Positions 1 through 11,907 are shown, counted from the stretch's first letter. The stretch: 64,000 nucleotides of DNA from Affinibrenneria salicis (GCF_008710095.1 NZ_VYKJ01000010.1:154780-218779), one strand, 5' to 3'. Numbers and translations: made by a program. Notes: generated from the letters alone by a model not told the origin.

Positions 1-88
1 GCTGGCAATTCCCTACCCACTGCGCGTTGGTCATCCAGTGACTATTTCCCTGTTTGCGCCGTAAACTGCCATAGACAATAATTCGCAT
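1..88 (-). CDS. ytfP: YtfP, gamma-glutamylcyclotransferase-like protein (5' part only)
   Basis: Only the first 29 codons lie in the window; the gene runs off the left edge. The N-terminus begins MRIIVYGSLRRKQGN, nearly identical to E. coli YtfP, and carries the YGSL substrate-loop motif of the gamma-glutamylcyclotransferase (AIG2-like) fold. The start codon lies 2 bp past the tamB stop codon, so it is the third gene of tamA-tamB-ytfP as in E. coli. Its cellular role is not established. Confidence 0.88.
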   Translation of the reverse strand, partial: MRIIVYGSLRRKQGNSHWMTNAQWVGNCQ

Positions 89-90
89 CG

Positions 91-3000
91 CTAAAACTCA
101 AACTGATAGAGCAAATCTAATGCCTGATCGATACCAGACACCGCTTCCAGATACAGTTTTGGCATTAAGCGGTAACGCAGTGTTAACGTCGCCAGCGAAT
201 CGAAGATGCCAATTCCATATTTAACCTGCAGACCAGGCAGGACGTAACCGCTAACGACAACCTGCGAGCTATCGCCGGCACCCTGTGTATCCAGGGCTAA
301 ATTACTTACGCCGAAGGCCTCGCCGATTTTACCCACAACCTGACCACTTTGTGCAACCCCTAAACCGATCAGCATTGAAGTCATCATGGAACTATCGGTG
401 CCGGAGCTATCCAGCCCCTGCCCTCGCAGCAGATAAGACAGCGCTTCCTGTTGCGACATGGTGGGATCGGAAAAGACATCCAGCGAAGGCGCAGTAGCCA
501 GCCCGGTAACCCGCACGCCGGCGGTGACGTCGTCCTCGGTCGAATCAGGATTGCGGATCGCTTCGAAATTGAGCATCGGCTGCTCCGGCGAGCCGGAGAA
601 CAGGATCTGCCCTTTGCGCACGATCAGATCCTGTCCGTAAGCGTGAAAACGCCCGGACGGGATATTGATCTGCCCGTTCAGCCCCAGACCGCGTTCATCC
701 TGGACCATTTTCAACGCGCCGTTCAGACGAGCCTGCAGGCCGAACGCATCCAGCCGCACGTCGTCGCCGATATTGATCGTCAGGTTGCTGTTGATCGGAA
801 TGCCGGCCGATTTCGTTTCCAGCGGACGCCGCTGCTCATCCAGCATCACCTCGTCGGAAGAGACGTCCACCGCGCTTTCCGGCATCTCTTTCACCACGAT
901 GCGCGCCCAGGGAATATTCACCGAACCATTCAGCGCAAACAGCTGCGGCGAAGCGTCGAAACGAATATCGGGCGAAACGTCCAGCCGAACCATCGGCGGC
1001 ACCGTGACCCGGATACGGTCGCCCTTCGCCGCCACGCTCGCGCGCCACGCCTCCGGCCTGGTCCAGTCGGCGTCGCCGGACAGATTAAGCTGCCCGGTGG
1101 TGGTTCTCAGGATGCCCTCCAGCGTCGAACTCATTCCATTGAAGTTGATCGCCAGCTGGCCGTTATTCAGATCGACCGGCATCCAGTTGCCGTCGATGTC
1201 AAAACGCTCCAGCGCCAGACGCCCGAACAGCTGCGGCCGTTCCACGTTGCCGCCGAGCCGCAGGCTGGCGTTGAGTATGCCGGCAGCCTTCTCGCCCTGT
1301 TGCAGGGCTGGATTGAGCAGCGCGAGCGAAATATTGTCGATTGCGATGTTGCCGGACAAATTACGCCGGCCCTGCGGATCGGCGATCAGTACGTTGCCGT
1401 TGAAGCGGCCGTTGCCGCTAATCGCCATCAGCCAGTCGAGCCGCGCCCCCGCACGCCCCAATTCCGCATTGAGCGTCAACGTGTCGAACGCTACCGGCAG
1501 CATATTGCCCTGCACGCGCTGCTGGATTTTCACCCCGCTGCCGGCCAGACGCACTTTCGCCTGCGGCAGGCCGCCGTTCGCCTGCCAGCTGACGTCCGCC
1601 GCGCCGCTGAAGCTGCCGCTCAGCTGAGTATCGTCGGTCAGAAACGGCTTCAGCATCGCGAGATCGAAACGGTTAAGCACCACGCTGGCCTGGCCGCCCG
1701 GGCCGGCTTCGATCGCCTTCGGCACGCACAGTTCGGCGTTCGGGTTGCGCCAGCAGTGCGGGCCGATGGTCACTTTCTGCTGCGCGTTAAGATAATCCAG
1801 CGCGATCGCCCGCGTTTGGCTCCACTCGCCGGCCGGGGTATCAACGCGCGTATCGTTCAGCGTGCCGCGCCAGCGCTGCTGCGCGCGATCGAAACTGCCG
1901 TTCAGCGCCAACTGGCCGGCGACCGGCTCGCCCTGCAGCGCCAGCTTCAACTGATGCTGTTTTTCGCTGCCGCTGGCGTCCAGCGTAATCAGACTGAGAT
2001 CGAGATCGCCCTGTTTAACCTGTTCAATCCGCACGGCCAGTTTACCCTGTACCTGCTGCGCCGACTGCACATCGCCGTTCACGCTGACGCGCCGGACGCT
2101 CAGATCCTGCCAGCGCAATCCCGACGCAGTGATATCCGCCAGCAGCTGCGGCGCGCTCAATTCTCCGCGCAGCTTCAGCGTGCCTTTGGCCGTACCGCCC
2201 AGCCCCGGCAGCGTGCCGTCCAGCGACGGCGCGTCGATCGCGGCGTCCAGCTGCCATTTATCGCTCAGCTGGCCGCTCACGCTGAGTTTATTGCGCCCCA
2301 GGGTCAGGTCCAGTCCGGGAATTTGCCACTGTCCGGCGGCGTTGCCGCGCAGTTCCCCTCTGGCCGTCACCTTGTTCTGCTTCACATTGCCGTCAAGACG
2401 CAGCTCCGGCACGCGCAGTTGCCAGCTGCCGCCGTACACGCTGCCGGTCGTGGTGATTTTTCCGTCCAGCCGCGCCGGCCATTCCGGCCACTGCCGCGCC
2501 GTATTGATGCCGCTAAGCGTCAGTTGACCGCGCCAGCTCACCGCCTTGCTCCAGTCGACCAATCCGCTCAGGTCGGTATTGCCCTGCAGCGCGCTCACCC
2601 GCAGCCGGGTCAGGCTGAACTGCTGAGTATTGCCTTTACCATCCAGCTGCAGCGTGGCGGGCGGCAGATCGCTGCCGCGCACGTCGCCGCGCAGCGCCAG
2701 CGTATAGTCGGTAGCCTGCCCGTTCAGACGCAGGTTCAGCCCGCTGGCCTGATACTGCGCCGTGCCGGTCAATGGCCAGCGCAGCTGCGGACTTTGCAAC
2801 GTAACGTCCAGCGGCAAACCGGCCTGAGCCAGTTGAGCGTGCGCGTCCAGCTGCGCCTTCAACGGACCGGACAGATTAAGCGCAAGGTTCAGCCGTTCGC
2901 GCAGGCCGCCGTCCAGCGTCAGTTTCAGCTTCTCTCCCCGCACCGGTTCGACGTTCAGCGCGCCATTGGCCTGCAGGCTGACCGGCCAGTTATCGCTCAG

Positions 3001-3936
3001 GAGCGCATGACCGCTGGCGTACAGCGATCCCTGCGGCGACTGCACCACCAGCTTATCCAGCGTCAGCGCCTGCGCCTGGCTGCTGGCCTGCAGTTGCAGA
3101 ATGGAGATTTGTCCCTCTTGCCCGCCGGACAGCGTCATCTGCCGCGCCTCAAAATCCGGGATGCTGATATCCAACGGCAGACGAAAATCCGGTAGCGCCG
3201 GCAACAGCGGCCGGGAAAACAGATCCTGCAGGGTATCGCCCAGCGAAGTCGGCGCTGCCTGAGCGACCGCCGCCGCGCGCTCGCCATCCGTCTGCTGCGC
3301 CGCGTTCACCACCTGTTTTACCGCCTGCTGCGCCGCCTGACTGGCCTGCGCGGCCGCGCCGTCCGCCGGCTCCTCTCCGTCCGACGACGGCGTCAACGCC
3401 ACCACCAGCCCGCTGAGACGGGTCGGCAGCAGGGTTAACGCCCGCTGTTGCCACTGAGCGCCGGTGCTCAGTTCGCCCAGAAAGACCGCCGTATCGTCGA
3501 CCTTCAACTGAATGTTATTCAGCGTCAGGCGGCGCAGCTCAATCGGGAACGGGGCGTTCAGATCGGTCAGCGGCGGCGAAGGCGCCGGCGTCGGCTCCGA
3601 CGGCGGCAGAGCATGGGTATCGACCGCCACCACCACGTTTTCGGCGGACAGCGTATTGACGCACAGCCGGCTATGCAGCAGACAGCCGGGGTCCAGCGCC
3701 AGATTGAACTGGCCGGCGTTAACCGTCACGCCCGGCATGGTGTAGCTCACCTCTTTCAGGATTAAATTACGCCAGCCGCCTTCGACGCTGGCGATTTGCA
3801 GCCCCGGCACCCAGCGCGCCGCGCCGTTAAGCAACAGATGTAAACCGGTGGTGGTGCCGACCAGAAACGCCACCAGCGCTATCAGCAACAGCAAAACCAC
3901 CATCACACCGATGCCGATCTTTTTTAGCAAACTCAT
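91..3936 (-). CDS. tamB: TamB, inner-membrane-anchored translocation and assembly module subunit
   Basis: A 1281-residue protein, close to E. coli TamB (1259). One N-terminal transmembrane anchor (about residues 9-30) is followed by a very long beta-rich periplasmic region and the DUF490/TamB domain at the C-terminus. TamB spans the periplasm as a hydrophobic groove. With TamA it helps insert certain outer-membrane proteins and moves phospholipid between membranes. Its ATG overlaps the tamA stop by 4 nt, indicating translational coupling. A Pro/Ala/Gln-rich low-complexity stretch near residues 110-235 differs from the rest and is probably a linker. Confidence 0.96.
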   Translation of the reverse strand: MSLLKKIGIGVMVVLLLLIALVAFLVGTTTGLHLLLNGAARWVPGLQIASVEGGWRNLILKEVSYTMPGVTVNAGQFNLALDPGCLLHSRLCVNTLSAENVVVAVDTHALPPSEPTPAPSPPLTDLNAPFPIELRRLTLNNIQLKVDDTAVFLGELSTGAQWQQRALTLLPTRLSGLVVALTPSSDGEEPADGAAAQASQAAQQAVKQVVNAAQQTDGERAAAVAQAAPTSLGDTLQDLFSRPLLPALPDFRLPLDISIPDFEARQMTLSGGQEGQISILQLQASSQAQALTLDKLVVQSPQGSLYASGHALLSDNWPVSLQANGALNVEPVRGEKLKLTLDGGLRERLNLALNLSGPLKAQLDAHAQLAQAGLPLDVTLQSPQLRWPLTGTAQYQASGLNLRLNGQATDYTLALRGDVRGSDLPPATLQLDGKGNTQQFSLTRLRVSALQGNTDLSGLVDWSKAVSWRGQLTLSGINTARQWPEWPARLDGKITTTGSVYGGSWQLRVPELRLDGNVKQNKVTARGELRGNAAGQWQIPGLDLTLGRNKLSVSGQLSDKWQLDAAIDAPSLDGTLPGLGGTAKGTLKLRGELSAPQLLADITASGLRWQDLSVRRVSVNGDVQSAQQVQGKLAVRIEQVKQGDLDLSLITLDASGSEKQHQLKLALQGEPVAGQLALNGSFDRAQQRWRGTLNDTRVDTPAGEWSQTRAIALDYLNAQQKVTIGPHCWRNPNAELCVPKAIEAGPGGQASVVLNRFDLAMLKPFLTDDTQLSGSFSGAADVSWQANGGLPQAKVRLAGSGVKIQQRVQGNMLPVAFDTLTLNAELGRAGARLDWLMAISGNGRFNGNVLIADPQGRRNLSGNIAIDNISLALLNPALQQGEKAAGILNASLRLGGNVERPQLFGRLALERFDIDGNWMPVDLNNGQLAINFNGMSSTLEGILRTTTGQLNLSGDADWTRPEAWRASVAAKGDRIRVTVPPMVRLDVSPDIRFDASPQLFALNGSVNIPWARIVVKEMPESAVDVSSDEVMLDEQRRPLETKSAGIPINSNLTINIGDDVRLDAFGLQARLNGALKMVQDERGLGLNGQINIPSGRFHAYGQDLIVRKGQILFSGSPEQPMLNFEAIRNPDSTEDDVTAGVRVTGLATAPSLDVFSDPTMSQQEALSYLLRGQGLDSSGTDSSMMTSMLIGLGVAQSGQVVGKIGEAFGVSNLALDTQGAGDSSQVVVSGYVLPGLQVKYGIGIFDSLATLTLRYRLMPKLYLEAVSGIDQALDLLYQFEF

Positions 3937-5669
3937 AGTTCAGGCCCCAAACCGATATAAAACTGAATACCATTTTTTTCCGGATCCCCGACCGGCGTAG
4001 CGATATCCAGCTTTACCGGTCCAATCGGCGACGCCCAGCGCACGCCGACTCCGGCCCCGGTTTTAAAATCGTCCTGTTTAATATCGTTCACTGCCTCTCC
4101 TGAGTCGACAAACACGGCGCCCCACCATTTGCCGGTTACGTTATATTGGTATTCCAGCGAACCGGTCACCAGCCGCGAGGCGCCGGTCAGCTTGTCCTCA
4201 TCGTCGCGCGGCGAGATGGATTTATATTTGTAGCCGCGGATGCTGCGATCGCCGCCGGCGAAAAAGCGCAGCGACGGCGGCACGCGCGAAAAGCTGCCGG
4301 TTTCAATCCAGCCCAGCGTGCCGCGCGCCACAAAACGGTGCTTTTCGGCCAGCGTGCGGATCCAGACGTTTTGCGCCTGGAATACGGCGAAGTCCACATC
4401 CGAACCCCACGTGGTGTTGGAGACATCGATCGAGTAGCGCTGCGAATCGCCCCATACCGGCATCAGGCCGCCGCGCTGGCGGGTGCGATTAATACCGACG
4501 CCCGGGTAAAGCAGCATCGTGGTGTCGGTTACGCTGCCCTGGGTAAAGTGATCCAGGCTCCAGCGCAAATTGACCGAACGCTGCCAGCCACTGGACAGAT
4601 CCCAGTAGCGCGCCACATTGAGGGTGGTTGAATCCGATTTGGTGTCGTTGAGATCCTCGCGCTTAAAGCCGCCTTGCAGCAGGTAGTAGTGCTCCAGCGG
4701 ATTTTTGAGCAGCGGAATCTTGTAGCTGAAGTCCAGCGACTGCTCGGGCGCGGAAATGCTGGCGCTGCTTTCCAGGCTGTGGCCGCGTGAATTCAGCCAC
4801 GGCTTTTTCCAGGTCGCCTTGACGCGCGGCCCGACGTCGGTCGAGTAACCGACGCCGGTTTCGATAGTGTTGCGGGTGCGCGGCGTCACTACCGCGTCGA
4901 GCGGCAGCACTTTGGTTTCTCTCGACTGACTAAAATCGGGCGATACCACGGCGGAGTTGAACCAGCCGGTGGACGACAGCCGGCGGTTCAGCTCGCCCAG
5001 GTCTTCCGTACTGTAATCATCGCCTTCATGGAACGGCACCAGATTCTGCAGGTAGTCTTCCCGAATCTGCGAGCCCTGATAATTTACCTTGCCGAAGCGA
5101 TAGCGCTGCCCGCTGTCAAAATCGATATCCCAGAAGGCCTTACGCTGTTCCTGAATAACGCCGAGCCGGCTCTCGGCGAAACGGGCGTCAAAGTAGCCCT
5201 TGCGCAGCGCCAGGCTATTGAAAGAATTTTTGAAGCTATCGTAGTCAGCATGGTTCAGTATGGCGCCGCTCTTCGGGACGCCGGTGCGCAGCAACTGCTG
5301 ATAATCTTTGTCTTCTTTCGCGCCGCCGCGCAGCGTGACGTTCACTTCGGCGATTTTCACCGGCTCCCCCGGCGTCACCCGCGCCAGCAACACCGGACGC
5401 CCGCCGTTCACCGCCGGACGAAACTCAAAATCTATTTGCGGATCGTAATAGCCCAGCGCCCGTAGCCCGTGCCGGATCGCTTCATCGACCCGCGCGCGAA
5501 AACGCCCGTCCGCGCTGACTTCGTCGGCGCCAATCGTCGATAACCGTGCGCGGACATTTTTCTGCAGTTCCCCGCTCAGCCCGCTAACCTGTAAACGCAC
5601 ATTCGCCGCCCAGGCGGATGGAGTCACCAGCAGCACGCATAATAAACAGAAGGCACGGTATCGTGACAC
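3933..5669 (-). CDS. tamA: TamA, outer-membrane Omp85-family assembly factor
   Basis: A 578-residue protein matching E. coli TamA (577). A cleavable signal peptide ends near residue 21 (PSAWA-A). Three POTRA domains follow to about residue 260, then a 16-strand barrel that includes the Omp85-type RGYKYKS motif. TamA is the outer-membrane partner of TamB. It is first in the tamA-tamB-ytfP run and divergent from msrA, with 242 bp between the starts for both promoters. Confidence 0.96.
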   Translation of the reverse strand: MSRYRAFCLLCVLLVTPSAWAANVRLQVSGLSGELQKNVRARLSTIGADEVSADGRFRARVDEAIRHGLRALGYYDPQIDFEFRPAVNGGRPVLLARVTPGEPVKIAEVNVTLRGGAKEDKDYQQLLRTGVPKSGAILNHADYDSFKNSFNSLALRKGYFDARFAESRLGVIQEQRKAFWDIDFDSGQRYRFGKVNYQGSQIREDYLQNLVPFHEGDDYSTEDLGELNRRLSSTGWFNSAVVSPDFSQSRETKVLPLDAVVTPRTRNTIETGVGYSTDVGPRVKATWKKPWLNSRGHSLESSASISAPEQSLDFSYKIPLLKNPLEHYYLLQGGFKREDLNDTKSDSTTLNVARYWDLSSGWQRSVNLRWSLDHFTQGSVTDTTMLLYPGVGINRTRQRGGLMPVWGDSQRYSIDVSNTTWGSDVDFAVFQAQNVWIRTLAEKHRFVARGTLGWIETGSFSRVPPSLRFFAGGDRSIRGYKYKSISPRDDEDKLTGASRLVTGSLEYQYNVTGKWWGAVFVDSGEAVNDIKQDDFKTGAGVGVRWASPIGPVKLDIATPVGDPEKNGIQFYIGLGPEL

Positions 5670-5911
5670 ACTGACTCCTTAAATGAATTTCTTAATGTCC
5701 TGAAAAATCGTCACTGAATTTCCCGATTGCACCAGATGTAAAAACTGGTTTTATCGGTTAAAGATAAATTTTAACCTGTAAATCCCAAAAATGCTGCGTC
5801 GGTAACGTACATAACCGTAACATTACTCGGCGAACGTGGCGAGGAGACATCCGCTTTCTTCTCCGCTATGCTGGGCGCAGCTTATCAATGGCGTAACACC
5901 GGGAGTTATAC

Positions 5912-6541
5912 GTGGATAAAACTCAACCAATCAGCCAGGCCGACGCCCTGCCTGGCCGCACGACAACCATGCCCGTCGCCGCGACGCACGCCGTCAACGG
6001 CCACCCAATGGACGCGATCCCCGACAACCATGAGGTCGCCATCTTCACGATGGGCTGCTTCTGGGGCGTGGAGCGCCTGTTCTGGCAACAGGACGGCGTT
6101 TACAGCACCGCCGCCGGCTACAGCGGCGGCTATACGCCAAACCCGACCTATAGCGAAGTTTGCACCGGACGAACCGGCCACGCCGAAGCCGTGCGGGTGG
6201 TGTTCGATCCCGCCGTCGTCAGCTACCAACAGTTGCTCCGGCTGTTCTGGGAAAATCACGATCCGGCGCAGGGCATGCGCCAGGGCGGCGATATCGGCAC
6301 CCAATACCGTTCGGCGATCTACCCCCTTTCGCCGCGTCAGGAACAGGCCGCGCGCCTGAGCTACCAGCAGTTCGCCGAAGCGATGCGCGCGGCGGGCGAT
6401 ACGCGCGCCATCAGCACGCAGATCGAAGCCGCCGGCCCGTTCTACTACGCCGAGGACGAACATCAGCAGTATCTGTATAAAAACCCGCAGGGCTACTGCG
6501 GCCTGGGCGGCATCGGCGTTTGCCTGCCGCCGCAGCGTTGA
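5912..6541 (+). CDS. msrA: Peptide-methionine (S)-S-oxide reductase MsrA
   Basis: A 209-residue protein (E. coli 212). It reduces methionine-S-sulfoxide in oxidised proteins. The active-site motif GCFWGVE has catalytic Cys49, and the two resolving cysteines lie in the C-terminal segment around [10 protein letters not shown]. The start is a GTG preceded by GGGAG with a 6-nt gap; no in-frame ATG fits the family length as well. Divergent from tamA, as in E. coli. Confidence 0.96.
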   Translation: MDKTQPISQADALPGRTTTMPVAATHAVNGHPMDAIPDNHEVAIFTMGCFWGVERLFWQQDGVYSTAAGYSGGYTPNPTYSEVCTGRTGHAEAVRVVFDPAVVSYQQLLRLFWENHDPAQGMRQGGDIGTQYRSAIYPLSPRQEQAARLSYQQFAEAMRAAGDTRAISTQIEAAGPFYYAEDEHQQYLYKNPQGYCGLGGIGVCLPPQR

Positions 6542-6570
6542 CGACTGGCGGTATTCTCACCACTGCTGTT

Positions 6571-6755
6571 ATACTAGCGCCGCCGTATCCGGCCTCTGAT
6601 GCCGGGTGATCTTATTCACCCGGCATCGTTGATCGTAGAAAATAATGTTTTTTGGCTGAACTCCAGCCGCGGTAACGGCTTCCGCCTGGTTACCTTAGAT
6701 TATGAATGCCTTCCTGAGGATAGCAGACGCCCTGCCGGGCCAATGTTAATAAATT
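6571..6755 (+). promoter_or_regulatory. paeA promoter and long structured 5' leader
   Basis: A good -10 (TATACT, about 6570-6575) lies some 180 bp upstream of the paeA start. The presumed leader holds a perfect 12-bp inverted repeat (6598-6609 with 6616-6627, 6-nt loop) and a second one, GGTAAC/GTTACC near 6675-6697. No strong Shine-Dalgarno precedes the ATG. This architecture is seen; regulation by it (attenuation, Rho or a metabolite) is inferred. Confidence 0.4.
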
Positions 6756-8102
6756 ATGTTAAACAGTATATTACTGATTCTTTTTCTGATCGCCGTGAGC
6801 GCGTTCTTCTCGATGTCGGAGATCTCGTTGGCCGCCTCGCGCAAAATTAAACTTAAACAGATGGCCGATGAGGGCAATCTCAACGCCAGCCTGGTGCTGC
6901 AACTGCAGGAAACGCCGGGGATCTTCTTTACCGTTATTCAGATTGGCGTCAACGCCGTGGCCATCCTGGCCGGTATCATCGGCGACGCCGCCTTCTCTCC
7001 GCTGTTCGATGCCGTTTTGTCCCGCATGTTTCCCGACGAACTGGTCAGCAAAATCAGCTTCTTCTGCTCCTTTGTCCTGGTGACCAGCCTGTTTATTCTG
7101 CTGGGCGACCTGACCCCGAAACGCATCGGGATGATTGCGCCGGAAGCGGTGGCTGTCCGGATCATCAACCCGATGCGCTTCTGCCTGCTGGTATTCCGCC
7201 CGTTGGTCTGGCTGTTTAACGGTATGGCCAATATTATTTTCCGCCTGCTCAAGCTGCCGATGGTGCGCAAAGACGACATCACGTCGGACGATATTTACGC
7301 TGTTGTGGAGGCCGGCGCGCTGGCCGGGGTGCTGCGCAAACAGGAACACGAGCTGATTGAAAACGTGTTTGAGCTGGAATCCCGCACGGTGCCGTCGTCG
7401 ATGACTTCGCGCGAAAGCGTGGTCTATTTCGAACTGCTGGAGAGCGAAGAACATATCAAAGAGAAGATCGCCCAGCAGCCGCACTCGAAGTTCCTGGTGT
7501 GCGACGGCAGCATCGATCAGGTCGTCGGCTATGTCGACTCCAAAGATCTGCTCAACCGCGTGCTGGCCAACCAGAGTCTGGCGCTAAACAGCGGGGTGCA
7601 GATTCGCTCCGCCCTGATCGTACCGGATACATTAACGTTGTCCGAGGCGCTGGAAAGTTTTAAAACCGCCGGCGAAGACTTCGCGGTTATCCTGAACGAA
7701 TACGCGCTGGTGGTGGGCATTATCACCCTGAACGACGTGATGACCACCCTGATGGGCGATCTGGTTGGTCAGGGACTGGAAGAACAGATCGTGGCCCGCG
7801 ACGAAAACTCATGGCTGGTGGAAGGCGGCACGCCGATCGATGACGTGATGCGCGTACTGGATATCGATGAGTTTCCCCACTCCGATAACTATGAAACCAT
7901 CGGCGGTTTCATGATGTATATGCTGCGCAAGATCCCCAAACGCACCGATTTTGTCCGCTTCTCAGGCTATAAATTCGAGGTGGTGGATATCGATAGCTAC
8001 AAAATCGACCAGTTGCTGGTCACGCGCATTGAGGAAAAGGCGCCTTCCGGCGCGAATGCCGGCGGCGCCAGAAGCGGCGATGAAGCGCCGCAGACGCCTT
8101 AA
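6756..8102 (+). CDS. paeA: PaeA (YtfL), CNNM/CBS-domain polyamine exporter
   Basis: A 448-residue inner-membrane protein (E. coli YtfL/PaeA 447). The order is an N-terminal CNNM (DUF21) transmembrane domain to about residue 190, a paired CBS domain (about 205-335), and a C-terminal CorC/HlyC-type domain. In E. coli the protein exports cadaverine and putrescine and protects cells at high polyamine load. Many databases still label this family hemolysin-like, which is misleading. A compact hairpin follows the stop codon. Confidence 0.92.
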   Translation: MLNSILLILFLIAVSAFFSMSEISLAASRKIKLKQMADEGNLNASLVLQLQETPGIFFTVIQIGVNAVAILAGIIGDAAFSPLFDAVLSRMFPDELVSKISFFCSFVLVTSLFILLGDLTPKRIGMIAPEAVAVRIINPMRFCLLVFRPLVWLFNGMANIIFRLLKLPMVRKDDITSDDIYAVVEAGALAGVLRKQEHELIENVFELESRTVPSSMTSRESVVYFELLESEEHIKEKIAQQPHSKFLVCDGSIDQVVGYVDSKDLLNRVLANQSLALNSGVQIRSALIVPDTLTLSEALESFKTAGEDFAVILNEYALVVGIITLNDVMTTLMGDLVGQGLEEQIVARDENSWLVEGGTPIDDVMRVLDIDEFPHSDNYETIGGFMMYMLRKIPKRTDFVRFSGYKFEVVDIDSYKIDQLLVTRIEEKAPSGANAGGARSGDEAPQTP

Positions 8103-8114
8103 CGCCTGAACGAC

Positions 8115-8139
8115 GACGGCCCCCATCGGGGGCCGTCTT
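8115..8139 (+). terminator. Hairpin between paeA and ytfK
   Basis: A perfect 10-bp GC-rich stem (8115-8124 with 8128-8137) with a 3-nt loop and a very short T tract, 12 bp after the paeA stop. The convergent gene ytfK ends 20 bp beyond it, so it may serve both strands. Confidence 0.65.
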
Positions 8140-8158
8140 AATGGCTGTGCGGTCAAGG

Positions 8159-8365
8159 CTAACCCATTTCCGTTTGCAGGCGCATCACCTGCCGGTTCAC
8201 CTCAGACATCACCAGAAAATGCTTTTTATCACGTATCTTCGGCAGCAAAATTTTGCCGTAATCGAATTCAAATGCCCCAATCCCTTTAATATAGATCCGG
8301 CCGCGAAATAGGGTTTTAACATAGGTGGCGACCTTGATGGGATTGTATCGTTCGAAGATTCTCAT
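8159..8365 (-). CDS. ytfK: YtfK, DUF1107 stringent-response modulator
   Basis: A 68-residue protein, identical in length to E. coli YtfK and ending [16 protein letters not shown] as the family does. In E. coli YtfK binds SpoT and shifts it toward (p)ppGpp synthesis during phosphate or fatty-acid starvation. A strong Shine-Dalgarno (GGGAGGAG) precedes the ATG. A -10-like TATACT (minus strand, 8458-8463) lies about 95 bp upstream. No clear pair of Pho-box repeats was found, although the E. coli gene is PhoB-controlled. Confidence 0.9.
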   Translation of the reverse strand: MRIFERYNPIKVATYVKTLFRGRIYIKGIGAFEFDYGKILLPKIRDKKHFLVMSEVNRQVMRLQTEMG

Positions 8366-8806
8366 CTTTTTACTCTCCTCCCGTTTACTTTACGCTGCCG
8401 CGGCGTCCGAATCCGTTATCGCCCGCGACGCATCAATCAGATGCATACTGTTAGTGTAGTATAAGCGCCGTTAGTTCCTGCATTGACAGAATTCTTTGCT
8501 GCTTTTACATATTATTACAGACAGCTTTTAATACTATTAGCAGCCCTACAGAATAAACCTTCAAACAGCAGTAGTTTATCGAACCACGAAAAAGCGCCGT
8601 CTGAACGGCCGCGCGAACAACAAAATGCGGGCGGCCCGGCTGAGGAAAGCTAATGTAGTGCACAAATATGACCGGACGAAGACAGCGACATGGTAAAAAA
8701 CGTCAAAAAATATGACGGTAAGGGGAACAAGCGAAACGAGGAAACAGACGCGGCGGTGGGATGACGCATCGAGCGGGTGATAGCCGATGCTATCACCCGC
8801 TGCGAT
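8366..8806. other. 441-bp intergenic region between ytfK and cysQ
   Basis: Holds the ytfK upstream region (TATACT on the minus strand at 8458-8463) and a 13-bp perfect stem-loop (8772-8784 with 8789-8801) just after cysQ. The stem lacks a T tract, so it may be a transcript-end stabiliser rather than an intrinsic terminator. No coding sequence is supported. Confidence 0.5.
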
Positions 8807-9547
8807 TCAGAAAAGCGAAACGCGGAAACCGGGGTTGAGGAACGATTCGCGCGGCAGATATGACAGCGGTTGTCCCTGCCAGTCATTAACCTGTGCGCCG
8901 GCGGCGGCGGCTACGGCGTGACCAGCCGCCGTATCCCACACGTTAGTGGGCCCAAAGCGCGGGTAAAGCTGCGCCTTACCTTCCGCCACCAGGCAGAACT
9001 TCAGCGACGATCCCACCGCCACCGTCTGGTGTTCGCCCAGTTGATGCAGATAATCCTTCAGTTCGCTATCCAGATGCGAACGGCTCACCACGACCAGCGG
9101 CGGACGAGCGTCCTGCACTTTAATCTCTCGCCGGACGCCCTGCTCTTCCTTCCAGGCTTTACCGTCGGCGGCGGCATACATCACGCCGGTCACCGGAACA
9201 TAGACGACGCCCAGCACCGGCTGCCCCTGCTCGATTAGCGCAATATTCACGGTAAAATCGCCGTTACGATGCAGGAATTCCTTAGTACCGTCCAGCGGAT
9301 CGACCAGCCAGTAGCGCTGCCAGTGCTGACGTACCTGCCAGGATGGAGGATCCTCTTCCGACAGTAGCGGGACGGCGGGAAACAGCGCGCTCAGCCCCTG
9401 TTTAATCACCCGATGCGCCGCCAGGTCGGCCGCCGTAACCGGCGAATCATCTTTTTTATGCATGACGTTCAGCGGCTGATGCCCCTGATAGACCTGCATA
9501 ATCTCAGCGCCGGCATCGCGCGCCAGCTGACAAATTTGCTCTAACAT
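8807..9547 (-). CDS. cysQ: CysQ, 3'(2'),5'-bisphosphate nucleotidase
   Basis: A 246-residue protein, the same length as E. coli CysQ. It hydrolyses PAP to AMP during sulfate assimilation, relieving PAP inhibition of exoribonucleases. It is a member of the Mg-dependent, lithium-sensitive inositol monophosphatase superfamily. The metal-site motif DPLDGT is at residues 83-88, the upstream acidic pair EED near 64-66, and the C-terminal WDTAAGHA motif is present. Transcribed alone, divergent from cpdB. Confidence 0.95.
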   Translation of the reverse strand: MLEQICQLARDAGAEIMQVYQGHQPLNVMHKKDDSPVTAADLAAHRVIKQGLSALFPAVPLLSEEDPPSWQVRQHWQRYWLVDPLDGTKEFLHRNGDFTVNIALIEQGQPVLGVVYVPVTGVMYAAADGKAWKEEQGVRREIKVQDARPPLVVVSRSHLDSELKDYLHQLGEHQTVAVGSSLKFCLVAEGKAQLYPRFGPTNVWDTAAGHAVAAAAGAQVNDWQGQPLSYLPRESFLNPGFRVSLF

Positions 9548-9754
9548 TAGCTACCTCATTAATCGGAACGCCGCTCATCGCGGGATAACCGACAGCCCGG
9601 AGACGAATGACCTAAAGAATAGCCGCTCCGCCGCCCCAACTCCAGCCGTCCACGCTGGCGCGCGGAAAGGAAACAGAGTGAAGCCACACGTGGCGCGCCG
9701 ACTGATGCGCTGTCACATTCACACTATATTATGGCAAACGATCTCTCTTTATTT

Positions 9755-9894
9755 CATACCCTGAAAATTCGAGTCGCGGAACAAAACGTTGTCGTTTCGA
9801 ACAACGCCGTGCGTTAGTCCTTTCCGGGCCAGACCCGCACGTGGGTCGGGCAACAAGGCCAACGTATCTGCAACTGGCCGTATTACCGGGTATA
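9755..9894. repeat. Palindromic interspersed repeat, copy A (upstream of cpdB)
   Basis: The left end reads CATACCCTGAAAATTCGAG and the right end GTATTACCGGGTATA, with inner CTGCAACT. These are degenerate inverted ends shared with copies at 12010, 20392, 24247 and 57756. Internal sequence from AAAACGTT onward aligns in the same direction with copy B. It lies in the cpdB 5' region, about 30 bp from the start codon. Confidence 0.7.
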
Positions 9895-9926
9895 TTTGTT
9901 ATTCTGGTTTCATCAGGAGCGAAGTA

Positions 9927-11876
9927 ATGAAGCACCCTTTAGTCATTTCCCTGCTTGCCATACTCATTCCGGCAACCGCCTCAGCCGCCACGGTCGATTT
10001 CCGCATTCTCGAAACCACCGATCTGCACAGCAATATGATGGATTTCGACTACTACAAAGACCTGCCGACCGAACAATTTGGCCTGGTGCGCGCCGTCAGC
10101 CTGATTCAGGCCGCGCGTCAACAGGCGACCAATAGCGTACTGGTCGACAACGGCGATCTGATTCAGGGCAGCCCGCTGGGTGATTATATAGCGGCAAAAG
10201 GACTGGCCGACGGCGAGATTCATCCGATTTATCAGGTGATGAATACGCTCGATTACTCGGTGGGGACTATCGGTAATCACGAATTCAACTACGGGCTGGA
10301 TTATCTGCGCAAAGCGCTGTCCGGCGCGAATTTTCCCTATGTAAACGCCAACGTGATCGACGTCGCCAGCGGTAAACCGCTGTTCAGGCCGTGGCTGATG
10401 GAAGAAAAGAGCGTGACGGACAGAGCGGGCAAACGTCACACATTGCGCATCGGCTACATCGGCTTTGTGCCGCCGCAGGTAATGACCTGGGACAAAATGA
10501 ATCTGACCGGCAAAGTCACGGTGGAAGATATCACCGCCAGCGCGAAAAAATGGGTGCCGGAGATGCGCCGCCAGGGCGCCGATGTGGTCATCGTCCTTGC
10601 CCACACCGGTCTCTCTTCCGAGCCCTATAAGCCGATGGCGGAAAACTCGGTCTACTACCTCAGCCAGGTGCCGGGCATTGACGCCATCGTATTCGGCCAT
10701 GCCCACGCGCTGTTCCCCCACAAAGATTTCGCCGCGCTCCCCGGGGCGGATATCGCCCGCGGCACGCTGAATGGCGTCCCGGCGGTGATGCCCGGCCGCT
10801 GGGGCGATCATCTGGGAGTGGTCGATCTGGTGTTGAATAACGACGGCGGCCAGTGGCGGGTGGCCGAATCCCGCGCCGAAGCGCGTCCGATTTACGATAA
10901 GGCCGGGCGGAAGTCGCTGGCGGCGCCGGACGCGCGCCTGACGCAGTTACTCGCCGAGGCCCACCAGAAAACACGCGAATTCGTCAGCCAGCCTATCGGC
11001 AAAGCCAGCGATAATATGTACAGCTATCTGGCGCTGATCCAGGACGATCCGACCGTGCAAATCGTGAATAACGCGCAGCGCGCCTATAGCGAACATGTCA
11101 TTCAGGGCAATCCGGAACTGGCCAACCTGCCGGTGTTGTCCGCCGCCGCGCCGTTTAAGGCGGGCGGACGTAAAGACGATCCGACCAGCTATGTGGAAGT
11201 GGCGAAGGGTCAGCTGACCTTGCGCAATGCCGCCGATCTGTATCTCTACCCGAATACGCTGGTGGTACTGAAAGTCAGCGGACGCAATGTCAAAGAGTGG
11301 CTGGAATGTTCGGCCGGCCAGTTTAATCGGATCGACGTCAACCAGACCAAGCCGCAATCGCTGCTCAACTGGGAGGGGTTCCGCAGCTATAATTTCGATG
11401 TGATCGACGGCGTCAGCTATCAGATCGATGTCACGCAACCGGCGCGTTACGACGGCGACTGCCGCCTGATTAACCCACAGGCTGAACGTATTCAGCAACT
11501 GAGCTACCTCGGCAAACCGATCGATCCCAACGCGCAGTTTTTGATCGCCACCAATAATTATCGCGCCTACGGCGGGAGCTTTTCGGGCACAGGCGGCGAC
11601 CAGGTCGTCTTTGCCGCGCCGGACGAAAACCGCGCCGTCCTGACCGCCTGGATTGGCGAGGAAACGAAAAAGGTCGGCGAGGTCACGCCGCAGGCGGATA
11701 ATAACTGGCGGCTGGCGCCCATTAACAGCAAGGTGGCGCTGGACATCCGTTTCGAAACGTCGCCGGACAGCAAAGCGGCGGCCTTCATCGCCGAAAAAGC
11801 GCAGTACCCGCTCACGCGGATCGGCCAGGATGAGCATGGTTTCGCCCTGTACCGCATCGACCTGCAGCGGCCGTAA
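9927..11876 (+). CDS. cpdB: CpdB, periplasmic 2',3'-cyclic-nucleotide 2'-phosphodiesterase / 3'-nucleotidase
   Basis: A 649-residue protein (E. coli 647). The signal peptide ends near residue 19 (TASA-A). The N-terminal metallophosphoesterase domain contains [23 protein letters not shown] and the GHAH motif; a 5'-nucleotidase-type C-terminal substrate domain follows. It converts extracellular 2',3'-cNMPs and 3'-nucleotides to nucleosides for salvage. The start at 9927 is supported by AGGAG seven nt upstream and by the signal peptide; an upstream in-frame ATG at 9789 lies in repeat DNA and was rejected. Confidence 0.96.
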   Translation: MKHPLVISLLAILIPATASAATVDFRILETTDLHSNMMDFDYYKDLPTEQFGLVRAVSLIQAARQQATNSVLVDNGDLIQGSPLGDYIAAKGLADGEIHPIYQVMNTLDYSVGTIGNHEFNYGLDYLRKALSGANFPYVNANVIDVASGKPLFRPWLMEEKSVTDRAGKRHTLRIGYIGFVPPQVMTWDKMNLTGKVTVEDITASAKKWVPEMRRQGADVVIVLAHTGLSSEPYKPMAENSVYYLSQVPGIDAIVFGHAHALFPHKDFAALPGADIARGTLNGVPAVMPGRWGDHLGVVDLVLNNDGGQWRVAESRAEARPIYDKAGRKSLAAPDARLTQLLAEAHQKTREFVSQPIGKASDNMYSYLALIQDDPTVQIVNNAQRAYSEHVIQGNPELANLPVLSAAAPFKAGGRKDDPTSYVEVAKGQLTLRNAADLYLYPNTLVVLKVSGRNVKEWLECSAGQFNRIDVNQTKPQSLLNWEGFRSYNFDVIDGVSYQIDVTQPARYDGDCRLINPQAERIQQLSYLGKPIDPNAQFLIATNNYRAYGGSFSGTGGDQVVFAAPDENRAVLTAWIGEETKKVGEVTPQADNNWRLAPINSKVALDIRFETSPDSKAAAFIAEKAQYPLTRIGQDEHGFALYRIDLQRP

Positions 11877-11907
11877 CGCGCGGCGGACTTACGCCCGCTG
11901 ATTTATC

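Noticed and set aside
451..3195. 914-codon open frame opposite tamB
   Set aside because: Antisense shadow produced by high GC content; arginine/glutamine-rich nonsense composition and full overlap with well-conserved tamB.
6599..6850. 83-codon frame starting in the paeA leader
   Set aside because: Starts inside the leader hairpin, has no ribosome site and overlaps the conserved start of paeA.
8366..8530. Pho box for ytfK
   Set aside because: E. coli ytfK is PhoB-regulated, but no pair of 7-bp CTGTCAT-like repeats at 11-bp spacing was found; only isolated CTGTC matches.
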